From positions 2,046,001 to 2,110,000 of the forward strand of contig NZ_JBGEDP010000001.1 in the NCBI RefSeq assembly GCF_041206865.1: 64,000 nucleotides of DNA, given 5' to 3'. Below are positions 1-8,141 of this stretch, in pieces. Both the position numbers and the translations under genes were made by a program. The notes below the pieces were generated by a model. It did no database searches. It saw only the letters and a program-made list of their open reading frames with translations, and was not told the origin of the DNA. How positions within the stretch are numbered: the first letter of the stretch is position 1; each line of letters begins with the position of its first letter. Origin of the DNA: Mycobacterium sp. HUMS_12744610. GTDB lineage: Bacteria; Actinomycetota; Actinomycetes; Mycobacteriales; Mycobacteriaceae.

Positions 1-1
1 C

Positions 2-1687
2 GACGCCGTCGTACAGCGTTGCGGCATCCGCGAGTTCGTCGACGACGGCGCGATCGACCCCGACCACGCCTCGCCGCTGCTGGTGTCGGTGTTCCTGGAC
101 AAGGACTTCTCCTTCGTCGTCTCCTCGGAGGCCGACGCCCGCGCCTTCGCCGAGTTCGACCCCGAGCACACGGTCGTGCGGCCCGTTCCCGACTCCACCG
201 ACTGGCAGGTGATCCGCAAGGCGGGCACCGAGATTCGGGTGCCGCGAAAGACCAAGCTGTCGCGGACCGTCGGCGCGCAGATCCCGACCGGGTTCGACCC
301 GACGGTGTGGGGAATCAGCCAGGACATGGCCAGTTCCATCGACCGGGTGGCCCTGTGGAACATCGTCGCGACGGTCGACGCGTTCCTGAGCGCCGGATTC
401 AGCCCGGCCGAGGTCATGCGTTATGTCCACCCCAGCCTGGTGGCCAGCACCCAGGGCACGGGCATGGGCGGCATGACGTCGATGCAGACGATGTATCACG
501 GCAACCTGCTGGGCCGCAGCAAGCCCAACGACATCTTGCAGGAAGTTCTGCCGAATGTTGTTGCCGCACACGTGGTTCAGTCCTACATTGGCAGTTACGG
601 GTCGATGATCCACCCGGTCGCCGCGTGCGCGACGGCCGCGGTGTCGGTCGAGGAGGGCGTCGACAAGATCCGGCTGGGCAAGGCCGAACTGGTGGTGTCC
701 GGTGGTTTGGACGACCTGACGTTGGAGGCCATCATCGGCTTCGGCGACATGGCGGCCACCGCCGACACCGCGATGATGCGCGGCCGCGGCATCGCCGACT
801 CGAAGTTCTCCCGCCCCAACGACCGGCGCCGGCTGGGCTTCGTGGAGGCTCAGGGCGGTGGGACCATCCTGCTGGCCCGCGGTGACTTGGCCCTGAAGAT
901 GGGGTTGCCGGTGCTGGCGGTGGTGGCTTACGCGCAGTCGTTCGGCGACGGGGTGCACACCTCGATCCCGGCGCCGGGGCTGGGCGCACTGGGCGCAGGC
1001 CGCGGCGGCAAGCACTCCCCGCTGGCGCGTGCGCTGGCCAAGCTGGGCGTGGGCGCTGACGACGTCGCGGTGATCTCCAAGCATGACACCTCTACGCTGG
1101 CCAACGATCCCAACGAGACCGAGCTGCACGAGCGGCTGGCGGACTCGCTGGGCCGCTCACCGGGCGCGCCGCTGTTCGTGGTGTCGCAGAAGAACCTGAC
1201 CGGGCACGCCAAGGGCGGCGCTGCGGTGTTCCAGATGATGGGCCTGTGCCAGATGCTGCGCGACGGGGTGATCCCGCCCAACCGCAGCCTGGACTGCGTC
1301 GACGAGGAGCTGGCCGGCTCCGCACACTTCGTGTGGGTGCGCGACACGCTGCGGCTCGGCGAGAAGTTCCCGCTCAAGGCCGGCATGCTGACCAGCCTGG
1401 GCTTCGGGCACGTATCCGGCCTGGTGGCGCTGGTGCACCCGCAGGCGTTCATCGCGTCGCTGGATCCCGGGCAGCGCGCCGACTACCAGCGTCGCGCGGA
1501 CGCCCGCCTGCTGGCCGGCCAGCGTCGGCTGGTCTCGGCCATCGCCGGCGGCGAGCCGATGTACCAGCGACCGCCGGACCGCCGCTTCGACCACGACGCA
1601 CCGGAGAAACGCCAGGAGGCGGCGATGCTCCTGGATCCGGCCGCCCGGCTGGGTAGGGACGGGGCATACCAGGTGTCCGCGGGATGA
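2..1687 (+). CDS. fas: Type I fatty acid synthase, C-terminal ketoacyl synthase part (partial, 5' end outside window)
   Basis: The frame is open from base 2 to the TGA at 1685-1687, so this is the last ~561 residues of a much larger protein. It is the ketosynthase region of the mycobacterial multifunctional FAS-I, which makes the C16-C26 acyl-CoAs that feed membrane lipids and mycolic acids in the cytoplasm. The Cys-His-His triad is visible: Cys in AACAT (codon 626-628), His in SKHDTST (1082-1084) and His in LTGHAKGG (1205-1207). Glycine-rich stretches typical of thiolase-fold enzymes surround them. acpS follows 28 bp downstream on the same strand, which is the conserved mycobacterial pair because AcpS loads the pantetheine arm onto FAS-I. 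The rest of the protein (AT, ER, DH, MPT, ACP, KR) cannot be seen here. Confidence 0.95.
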   Translation, partial: DAVVQRCGIREFVDDGAIDPDHASPLLVSVFLDKDFSFVVSSEADARAFAEFDPEHTVVRPVPDSTDWQVIRKAGTEIRVPRKTKLSRTVGAQIPTGFDPTVWGISQDMASSIDRVALWNIVATVDAFLSAGFSPAEVMRYVHPSLVASTQGTGMGGMTSMQTMYHGNLLGRSKPNDILQEVLPNVVAAHVVQSYIGSYGSMIHPVAACATAAVSVEEGVDKIRLGKAELVVSGGLDDLTLEAIIGFGDMAATADTAMMRGRGIADSKFSRPNDRRRLGFVEAQGGGTILLARGDLALKMGLPVLAVVAYAQSFGDGVHTSIPAPGLGALGAGRGGKHSPLARALAKLGVGADDVAVISKHDTSTLANDPNETELHERLADSLGRSPGAPLFVVSQKNLTGHAKGGAAVFQMMGLCQMLRDGVIPPNRSLDCVDEELAGSAHFVWVRDTLRLGEKFPLKAGMLTSLGFGHVSGLVALVHPQAFIASLDPGQRADYQRRADARLLAGQRRLVSAIAGGEPMYQRPPDRRFDHDAPEKRQEAAMLLDPAARLGRDGAYQVSAG

Positions 1688-1715
1688 CCCGCCCGATCCG
1701 TTAGCCTGGCGATCC

Positions 1716-2108
1716 ATGGGCATCGTCGGAGTGGGGATCGACCTGGTTTCCATTCCTGATTTCGCCGAGCAGGTCGACCAGCCCGGAACGATCTTCTCGG
1801 AGACCTTCACCCCGGGCGAGCGTCGCGACGCCTCGGACAAGAGTTCGTCGGCGGCACGGCACCTGGCGGCCCGCTGGGCGGCCAAGGAGGCGGTGATCAA
1901 GGCCTGGTCGGGGTCGCGGTTCGCCCAGCGGCCGGTGTTGCCGGAGGCCATCCACCGCGACATCGAGGTGGTCACCGACATGTGGGGACGGCCGCGGGTG
2001 CGGCTGACCGGCGACATCGCCAAGCACCTGACCGACGTCACGATCCACGTGTCGCTGACCCACGAGGGCGACACCGCGGCCGCGGTCGCCATCCTGGAGA
2101 TTCCGTAA
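1716..2108 (+). CDS. acpS: Holo-[acyl-carrier-protein] synthase AcpS
   Basis: The enzyme transfers 4'-phosphopantetheine from CoA to the serine of an acyl carrier protein, here probably the ACP domain of FAS-I encoded just upstream. The 130-residue length equals that of M. tuberculosis AcpS. The two signature motifs are present: GIDLV with the metal-binding Asp9, and WAAKEAVIKAW with Glu58 and the following lysine. The ATG at 1716 gives the family-typical MGIVGVGIDL start. The 28-bp gap to fas suggests co-transcription. A small cytoplasmic trimeric enzyme is expected. Nothing in it looks damaged. Confidence 0.95.
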   Translation: MGIVGVGIDLVSIPDFAEQVDQPGTIFSETFTPGERRDASDKSSSAARHLAARWAAKEAVIKAWSGSRFAQRPVLPEAIHRDIEVVTDMWGRPRVRLTGDIAKHLTDVTIHVSLTHEGDTAAAVAILEIP

Positions 2109-2203
2109 CCTCAACCGCGAGTGTGCGTGTTTGTACGCGACACGCCGATGATGAGCGGCATTCTGCGCACGCTCGCGCGGAGAAAGCGGAGAAAGGGGAG
2201 ACC

Positions 2204-3361
2204 ATGGGCGGTCTTGTCGAGCGCGTCCGCGACGTGTTGCCGTCGGTGCGGCGCGATCTCGAGGACCTGGTGCGCATCGAGTCCGTGTGGGCCGACCCCG
2301 CGCGGCGGCCCGAGGTGCACCGCAGCGCGCACGCGGTGGCGGATCTGCTGTCGCAGGCCGGGTTCGGCGACGTGCGCATCGTCAGCGAGGGTGGCGCGCC
2401 GGCCGTCATCGCCCGGCATCCGGCCCCGCCCGGCGCCCCGACGGTGTTGCTCTACGCCCACCACGATGTGCAGCCCGAAGGGGACGAAAGCCAGTGGGTC
2501 TCGCCGCCTTTCGCGCCGACCGAGCGCGACGGCCGGCTCTACGGGCGCGGCAGCGCCGACGACAAGGCCGGCATCGCAACGCATCTGGCGGCGTTCCGGG
2601 CGCACGGCGGGCAGCCGCCCGTGGGGGTGACGGTCTTCGTCGAGGGCGAGGAGGAGTCCGGGTCGCCGTCGCTTGGCGCCCTGCTGGCCGCCCACCGCGA
2701 GGCGCTGGCCGCCGACGTGATCGTGATCGCGGACTCCGACAACTGGAGCACCGAGGCCCCGTCACTGACGGTGTCGCTGCGCGGGCTGGTCGACTGCGTG
2801 GTGGAGGTCGCCACCCTCGACCACGGGCTGCACTCCGGGCTGTGGGGCGGCGTGGTTCCCGACGCGCTCAGCGTGCTGGTGCGGCTGCTGGCCAGCCTGC
2901 ACGACGACGACGGCAACGTGGCCGTGAAGGGCCTGCACGAAACCGATGTCGCCGGGCTGAACTATCCCGACTTCCCCGCCGAGCGCGTCCGCGCCGACTC
3001 GGGTCTGCTGGACGGCGTGTCCGAGATCGGCTCGGGCTCGGTGCCGCAGCGGATGTGGGCCAAACCCGCCATCACGGTGATCGGCATCGACACCACACCG
3101 GTCGCGGCGGCCTCGAACACCCTCATCCCGCGGGCCCGGGCCAAGATCAGCATGCGAGTCGCCCCCGGCGGCGACGCCGCGGCGCACCTGGACGCATTGA
3201 CCGCCCACCTGCAGCGGCATACCCCGTGGGGCGCCCGCGTCAGCGTCACGCCCGGCGACAAGGGCGAGCCGTACGCGATCGACGCCACCGGCCCCGTCTA
3301 TGCCGAAGTTACGACTGCTTTCGGGCGTTATCTGATTGTTGAACTGGGTAGATGGTTTTGA
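2204..3361 (+). pseudogene. M20 family metallopeptidase, N-terminal part, disrupted by IS insertion
   Basis: This is the ortholog of the M20 dipeptidase-like gene Rv2522c. The ATG at 2204 follows a good ribosome-binding site (GAAAGGGGAG at 2191-2200). The fragment keeps the zinc-site motifs AHHDVQPEGD, GRGSADDKAG with the bridging Asp, GEEESGS with the catalytic Glu, and ADSDNW. At base 3302, in the codon after Tyr of GPVY, the reading frame runs into an insertion sequence, picks up about 19 foreign residues and stops at 3359-3361. The last zinc-ligand region (AHSVNE) lies in the fragment on the far side of the element, so the product should be inactive. The two halves join in frame if the element and one 6-bp repeat are removed. 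Confidence 0.93.
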
Positions 3362-5301
3362 ACCGGCGTAGATATGTAGTCAGAATATGCGGCGTGTCGC
3401 CTTCGCGGGAAGTTTGGAATGAAATATGATCGTTGTTATGCCGCGTCAGCAGGGCCGGGTTCACGTAGTCAGAGTCCGGAAGACGCACGTGGACAAGCAG
3501 GGCCAGCGCCGCCAGTACACGTCGGCCTACCTGCGGCGCACTTACCGAGACGGCGCTGCGGTGCGCAACGAGACCGTGGCCAACCTGTCGATGCTGCCGC
3601 CGGAGTCCGTCGACGCGATCGAGGCGACGCTGAAGGGTCAGACGCTGGTGCCGGCGGGCAGCGAATTCAGCATCGTGCGGTCGCTGCCGCATGGGCACGT
3701 GGCCGCGGTCGCGGCGGTAGCGCGCCAGCTGGGCCTGCCCGCGCTGCTGGGCCCGGCCGGGCGCAGACGCGATCTCGTCCTGGCGCTGATCGTCTCGCGG
3801 GTGATCCGGCCCGGCTCGAAACTATCCACGCTGGCGTGGTGGCCCGACACCACGTTGGCCACCGACCTGGGGGTGGCCGGCGCATCCACCGACGAGATCT
3901 ACGCCGCGATGGACTGGCTGGCCGGCCGACAGGGGGCGATCGAGAAAAAGCTCGCGGCCAAACACCTCGCCCCGCAGGTGAATCCGGGCCGGATGGCACT
4001 GTTCGATTTGACCAGCGCATGGGTGACCGGCCGGTGTTGCGAGCTGGCCGCGCGCGGCTACTCCCGCGACGGCAAGAAAGGCTGCGAGCAGATCGAGTAC
4101 GGGGTGCTCACCGATCCGGCCGGGCGCCCGGTCGCGGTGCGGGTGTTCAAAGGCAACACCGCCGACCCGGATGCCTTCACTGAGATCGTCACCGTCATCC
4201 GCAACGAGCTGGGCATCCAGCGGTTGGTGTTGGTGGGCGATCGCGGCATGGTCACCTCTGCGCGCATCGACGCGCTGCGCAAGCTCAACGACGACCCCGA
4301 CACCGCCACCGATTTCGGGTGGATCACCGCGCTGCGCGCCCCGGCGATCGCCAAACTGGCCGCCGACGACGGCCCGCTGCAGATGAGCCTTTTCGACACC
4401 CAGGACCTGGCCGAGATCACCCATCCCGACTACCCCGGCGAACGGCTGATCGCCTGCCGCAACCCCGCGCTGGCCGCCGAACGCGCCCGCAAACGCAGCG
4501 ACCTGCTCAACGCGACCGAGAAACTACTCGCCGCGATCGCCGACCGGGTCAACCGCGGCACCCTGCGCGGGGCCGGCAAGATCGGCGAAGTGGTCGGCGC
4601 GGCCATCGGGAAGTACAAGATGGGCAAGCACTTTCACCGCGACATCACCGACACCAGCTTCACCTACCGCCGCGACCAGGCCCGCATCGAGGCCGAAGCC
4701 GCCCTCGACGGCATCTACGTGCTGCGCACCAGCGTCGACGCCGAGGACCTCGACCCCGGCGCGGTGGTGCAAAGCTACAAGAACCTCGCCAACGTCGAGC
4801 GCGACTTTCGCATCATCAAAACCGACGATCTGGACCTGCGGCCCATCCACCACCGTCTCGAGGACCGCGTCAAAGCCCACGTGCTGATCTGCCTGCTCGC
4901 CTGCTACCTCATCTGGCACCTGCGCAAAACCTGGGCGCCAATGACATTCACCGACGAGCACCCACCCCAGCGGGATAACCCGGTCGCGCCCGCACAGCGC
5001 TCACCCCACGCCGATGCCAAAGCCACCCGCAAGCACGACACCCACGGCAACCCGCTGCGCAGCTTCCGTGGACTGCTCGACCACCTGGCCACATTGACCC
5101 GCAACCAGGTCCGCTACCCCGGCGCTAACACCGAAGTCCCCATACTGGCCGAACCCACCCCCGACCAACGCCGCGCCTTCGACCTGCTCAACACCCCGAT
5201 CCCGCTCACCATCACCGCGTAGCCAGAACAACCACCCCCCAAACCAAACAAATCCCCAGCTCAGCCCAGGTATTCACCCATTTCAGCTACAGTAACTTCG
5301 G
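3303..5301 (+). mobile_element. IS1634-family insertion sequence, apparently complete
   Basis: The ends are defined by imperfect terminal inverted repeats that begin CCGAAGTTAC at 3303 and end GTAACTTCGG at 5301. A 6-bp direct repeat, TCTATG, flanks them at 3297-3302 and 5302-5307. The element is 1999 bp and carries a single full-length transposase gene in the same orientation as the host gene. Because the target duplication is perfect and the transposase is intact, the insertion looks recent and possibly still mobile. It interrupts the M20 peptidase gene. Family assignment rests on the transposase (large IS4-superfamily DDE protein of the IS1634/IS1549 type). Confidence 0.92.
3426..5222 (+). 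CDS. IS1634-family transposase
   Basis: The 598-residue protein has the size and layout of IS1634/IS1549-type DDE transposases. The first catalytic Asp lies in LFDLTSAW, the second in VLVGDRGMV, and the Glu region reads NVERDFRIIKTDDLDLRPIHH, the typical YREK-like signature helix. The ATG at 3426 is used, and an alternative ATG four codons further (3438) is possible. It is the only gene of the element and has no stop codon or frameshift. It would catalyse cut-and-paste or copy-and-paste movement of its own element. Confidence 0.93.
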   Translation: MIVVMPRQQGRVHVVRVRKTHVDKQGQRRQYTSAYLRRTYRDGAAVRNETVANLSMLPPESVDAIEATLKGQTLVPAGSEFSIVRSLPHGHVAAVAAVARQLGLPALLGPAGRRRDLVLALIVSRVIRPGSKLSTLAWWPDTTLATDLGVAGASTDEIYAAMDWLAGRQGAIEKKLAAKHLAPQVNPGRMALFDLTSAWVTGRCCELAARGYSRDGKKGCEQIEYGVLTDPAGRPVAVRVFKGNTADPDAFTEIVTVIRNELGIQRLVLVGDRGMVTSARIDALRKLNDDPDTATDFGWITALRAPAIAKLAADDGPLQMSLFDTQDLAEITHPDYPGERLIACRNPALAAERARKRSDLLNATEKLLAAIADRVNRGTLRGAGKIGEVVGAAIGKYKMGKHFHRDITDTSFTYRRDQARIEAEAALDGIYVLRTSVDAEDLDPGAVVQSYKNLANVERDFRIIKTDDLDLRPIHHRLEDRVKAHVLICLLACYLIWHLRKTWAPMTFTDEHPPQRDNPVAPAQRSPHADAKATRKHDTHGNPLRSFRGLLDHLATLTRNQVRYPGANTEVPILAEPTPDQRRAFDLLNTPIPLTITA

Positions 5302-5543
5302 TCTATGACACCGCGCGGGCGGCGTTCCGGCAGGCCTGGGGCGCCGACCCCATCGACATGGGCATGGGCGGCTCGATCCCGTTCATCGCCGAGTTCGCCG
5401 CGGCGTTTCCACGGGCCAAGATTCTGGTGACCGGCGTCGAGGACCCCGGTACCCAGGCGCACAGCGTAAACGAGAGCCTGCATCTTGGCGTGCTGGAACG
5501 CGCGGCGATCGCCGAGGCGCTGCTGCTGGCGAACCTGGCCTGA
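5302..5543 (+). pseudogene. M20 family metallopeptidase, C-terminal part cut off by the IS
   Basis: Translation in the frame of the upstream fragment gives YDTARAAFRQAWGADPIDMG and continues to the TGA at 5541-5543. It includes the substrate-pocket stretch GGSIPFIAEF and the terminal metal-ligand motif GTQAHSVNESLHLG. This is exactly what the truncated N-terminal part lacks. The first six bases are the target-site duplication. The fragment has an internal ATG at 5358 but no ribosome-binding site and is unlikely to be translated usefully. Its stop abuts the stop of bcp, which converges from the other strand. Confidence 0.92.
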
Positions 5544-6017
5544 TCAGACCGAAAGGTCGCGGCGCAGCTTGGCGACGTGGCCGGTGGCTTTGACGTTGTA
5601 CTGCGCGACGGCGATCTTCCCCTTCTCGTCGACGACGAAGGTGGACCGGATCACGCCTTGCACGGTCTTGCCGTACATCTGCTTTTCGCCGTAGGCGCCC
5701 CAGGCGGTCAACACCTTGCGGTCGGGATCGGACAGCAACGGGAACGTCAGCTTCTCGGCGTCCCGGAACTTCGCCAGCTTCTCCGGCTTGTCGGGTGAGA
5801 TCCCGACGACGTCGAGGCCGGCCTCGTTGAGCTCGCGCAGGCTGTCGCGGAAGTCGCAGGCCTGTTTGGTGCATCCCGGCGTCGCGGCGGCCGGGTAGAA
5901 GTACACGATGACGCGGCGTCCTTTGTAATCGGCCAGCGACACCTTGTTGCCGTCGGCGTCGGGCAGGCTGAAGGCGGGCGCTTTGTCACCCGGCGCCAGC
6001 CGAATGGTCTCGGTCAA
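5544..6017 (-). CDS. bcp: Thioredoxin-dependent peroxiredoxin, bacterioferritin comigratory protein
   Basis: This Prx-Q type peroxiredoxin reduces peroxides in the cytoplasm with electrons from thioredoxin. The start is the TTG at 6017, which follows AAAGGGAAGAACC and gives 157 residues, the same length as M. tuberculosis Bcp (Rv2521). The peroxidatic Cys49 in TPGCT and the resolving Cys54 in KQACDF are five residues apart, as in the atypical two-cysteine class. The C-terminal region GVIRSTFVVDEKGKI is characteristic. The gene is convergent with the broken M20 gene and divergent from the DUF3618 gene. Confidence 0.95.
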   Translation of the reverse strand: MTETIRLAPGDKAPAFSLPDADGNKVSLADYKGRRVIVYFYPAAATPGCTKQACDFRDSLRELNEAGLDVVGISPDKPEKLAKFRDAEKLTFPLLSDPDRKVLTAWGAYGEKQMYGKTVQGVIRSTFVVDEKGKIAVAQYNVKATGHVAKLRRDLSV

Positions 6018-6113
6018 GGTTCTTCCCTTTCTGTTCACCGCCGCGTCGGCATCGGCGCCAGCTGATCTAGGGTAGTGCCTGACGTGCACCAAGCGGACTT
6101 GGAGGACAGAGAC

Positions 6114-6340
6114 GTGGCGGACCGGGATCCCGAGGTCATCAAGCAGGAGATCGACCGCGCGCGTGACCAGCTTGCGGCCACCGTCGATTCGCTCGCCGAG
6201 CGCGCCAACCCCCGCCGGCTCGCGGACGACATCAAGGCCCGGGCGATCGAATTCGTCACCAAGCCGGCGGTGATGGTGTCACTGCGGGCGCCGGCACGCT
6301 CATCGTCGTGGTGTTGGTGCACCGGGTCAGGAATCGCTGA
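6114..6340 (+). pseudogene. Small DUF3618-type membrane protein (Rv2520c-like) with an apparent frameshift
   Basis: A GTG at 6114 follows GGAGGACA and opens VADRDPEVIKQEIDRARDQL, the DUF3618 start, then AATVDSLAERANPRRLADD. The normal protein ends in one membrane helix and a basic tail. Here the original frame leaves the family after PAVMVSL, but the next frame from about 6285 reads AGAGTLIVVVLVHRVRNR and stops at 6338-6340. Insertion of one G in CTGCGGG would restore the protein. It is therefore either a one-base deletion or a sequencing error. The function is unknown. The 3' end overlaps the convergent DUF3556-type gene by 14 bp. Confidence 0.75.
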
Positions 6341-8012
6341 CGGCGCCCGCGCTCGGCTGGACGTGAATCGGAATGTCGTCGGCCCAAGGCTGGGCACCGG
6401 CCATGTCGGCGACGTCGACGTAGCCACGTTCGAACTCGCCGGTCGCGGCGTCGACCAGCCGGTATTCCTGCCGCTGCAGGTGGATGGGCTGGGCGTCCAG
6501 GATCACCACCCGCACGTCGCCCGGCTCGAATCCGCACCGCTGCTGTAGCGCCCCGATGAGGCACTCGTTGTGCATGTGCCCGTCGCCGAAGTTCCAGCCG
6601 AGCACCATGGAGCAGAGGACCTCTCCCTCGCACAGGTTGTAGTCGTCCTCGTCGTAGCCGGCCATCGCGCGATGCGCCAGGGTGAGCAACGCGCGCCCGT
6701 GGGTGTTCATGCCGCGGAATGCCAGCGCGAGGTGAAGGGGAATCAGGGTGTCCTCTTTGCTGCCGTACAGCCGCTCGAGTTGCAGGTGCTGCATGGGGCC
6801 CAGGGCCCGCGAGCCGGTGCGGAACTTCTCGTCGACCGACGGCTTGACGCACCACAGCGTGGTATCCCAGTTGCCGGCGTAGTAGCGCATGCCGGGCAGG
6901 AAGGAAACCTTGCGGGGGAAGAGATTCCCGACGACGACGGTGCCGGCGATGAGCGCGACGAACAGCCACAGCACCCCGAAGATCATGAACACGTTCCACT
7001 CCAGCGGCACCCCCATCGGAAAGGCCAGCAAGATGTTGAGGTGGAAGACGATCATGACGAACGATGCGATCGCGGTCGGCCAGCCGCCGCGGGAGAAGAA
7101 AAGCACCAGCGGCACCAGGCCTTCCACCGCGGTCGAGAAGTGGGCGATGAACCCGGCCAACGCACTTGGGCGCAGGTCATCCGGATAGTGTCTGAACAAC
7201 GACCGCTTGAGAACGCCGCTGGGAAGAAGCGGGTTGTTCGCCAGCATGGTCGAGATCACGAACGGGAAGTGCCGGGTGAGCTTGGATGTCGCCGCGCCGA
7301 TCCAGATCACCATGAACACGACCTTGGCGCCGACGACGATGTCGGCCCCGGTGAACAAGAACACCAGCGCCAGCGGTCCGTAGACCTCACCGCGTGCGGC
7401 CAGGAAGATGACCTTGTCGCGCAGGCTGATCGCGGCCAGAACGGCCAGCACCGCGAAGACCTGCCACTGCGGCAGCACACCAATCACGGTTCCCAGCGCG
7501 GGAATTGGGCCGGTGCCGTCGGACACCAGCGCGATCGCCAGCAGCACCAGCAGGGCGCCGTAGAGTGAGGCGTCGAACGCGGTCCTGGTGGTGCCCTTGG
7601 TCAGCGGAACCCGGCCCGGCCAGGGCGGCAACCGGATGGTGCCGGGGCGCAGCCAGTACAGGATCGAACCGATCGGCGGGAAGTAGCGCCCGGCCAGCGG
7701 CCCGAAGCAGCAGCCGAGGCCGACGACCTCGAACAGCATGGTGAACAGCACGGCCTTCTCGAAGACGATCGGCTCCGTCCACCACGCCGTGACGTTCGTG
7801 AAGCCGTCGATGCCCCGCGTCGACCACGCGAAAGCCCACGCGCTCAGGACATACAGCGCGATCTTCACCCCGTACATCAGGTGCATCACCAGCGGGGTGC
7901 CGAACCCGTTCTGCGCGATGTGGCGTGCCATCGGCATGATCCGCTGGGCGCGCGGGGCCTTGCTCCACTCGGCCATGTCGACGACGGGCAGGTTGGGCTG
8001 GATGAAACCCAT
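6327..8012 (-). CDS. Multi-pass membrane protein, DUF3556-type (function unknown)
   Basis: The 561-residue protein starts MGFIQPNLPVVDMAEWSKAP and has about eight to ten hydrophobic segments between residues ~40 and ~400. A hydrophilic C-terminal part of about 160 residues follows. The opening and overall layout match what I recall of the actinobacterial DUF3556 family, and I know of no proven function for it. The ATG at 8012 is preceded by GAGGAGCC at good spacing. The gene is followed by the small DUF3618 gene, converging on it. It does not obviously form an operon with the upstream transporter, which ends 130 bp away on the same strand. Confidence 0.7.
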   Translation of the reverse strand: MGFIQPNLPVVDMAEWSKAPRAQRIMPMARHIAQNGFGTPLVMHLMYGVKIALYVLSAWAFAWSTRGIDGFTNVTAWWTEPIVFEKAVLFTMLFEVVGLGCCFGPLAGRYFPPIGSILYWLRPGTIRLPPWPGRVPLTKGTTRTAFDASLYGALLVLLAIALVSDGTGPIPALGTVIGVLPQWQVFAVLAVLAAISLRDKVIFLAARGEVYGPLALVFLFTGADIVVGAKVVFMVIWIGAATSKLTRHFPFVISTMLANNPLLPSGVLKRSLFRHYPDDLRPSALAGFIAHFSTAVEGLVPLVLFFSRGGWPTAIASFVMIVFHLNILLAFPMGVPLEWNVFMIFGVLWLFVALIAGTVVVGNLFPRKVSFLPGMRYYAGNWDTTLWCVKPSVDEKFRTGSRALGPMQHLQLERLYGSKEDTLIPLHLALAFRGMNTHGRALLTLAHRAMAGYDEDDYNLCEGEVLCSMVLGWNFGDGHMHNECLIGALQQRCGFEPGDVRVVILDAQPIHLQRQEYRLVDAATGEFERGYVDVADMAGAQPWADDIPIHVQPSAGAVSDS

Positions 8013-8141
8013 TGCGGCTCCTCGGCAGCGCTCGCGGTGAGTGTGAGGAAGAAACTACAGCTCACGAACGGCGCTGAGTAGGGAATATGACGGGCCCGCT
8101 GGTGAAGTCCGGCTTTGCCGGTCTTCTCGCGCCCGAACGAT

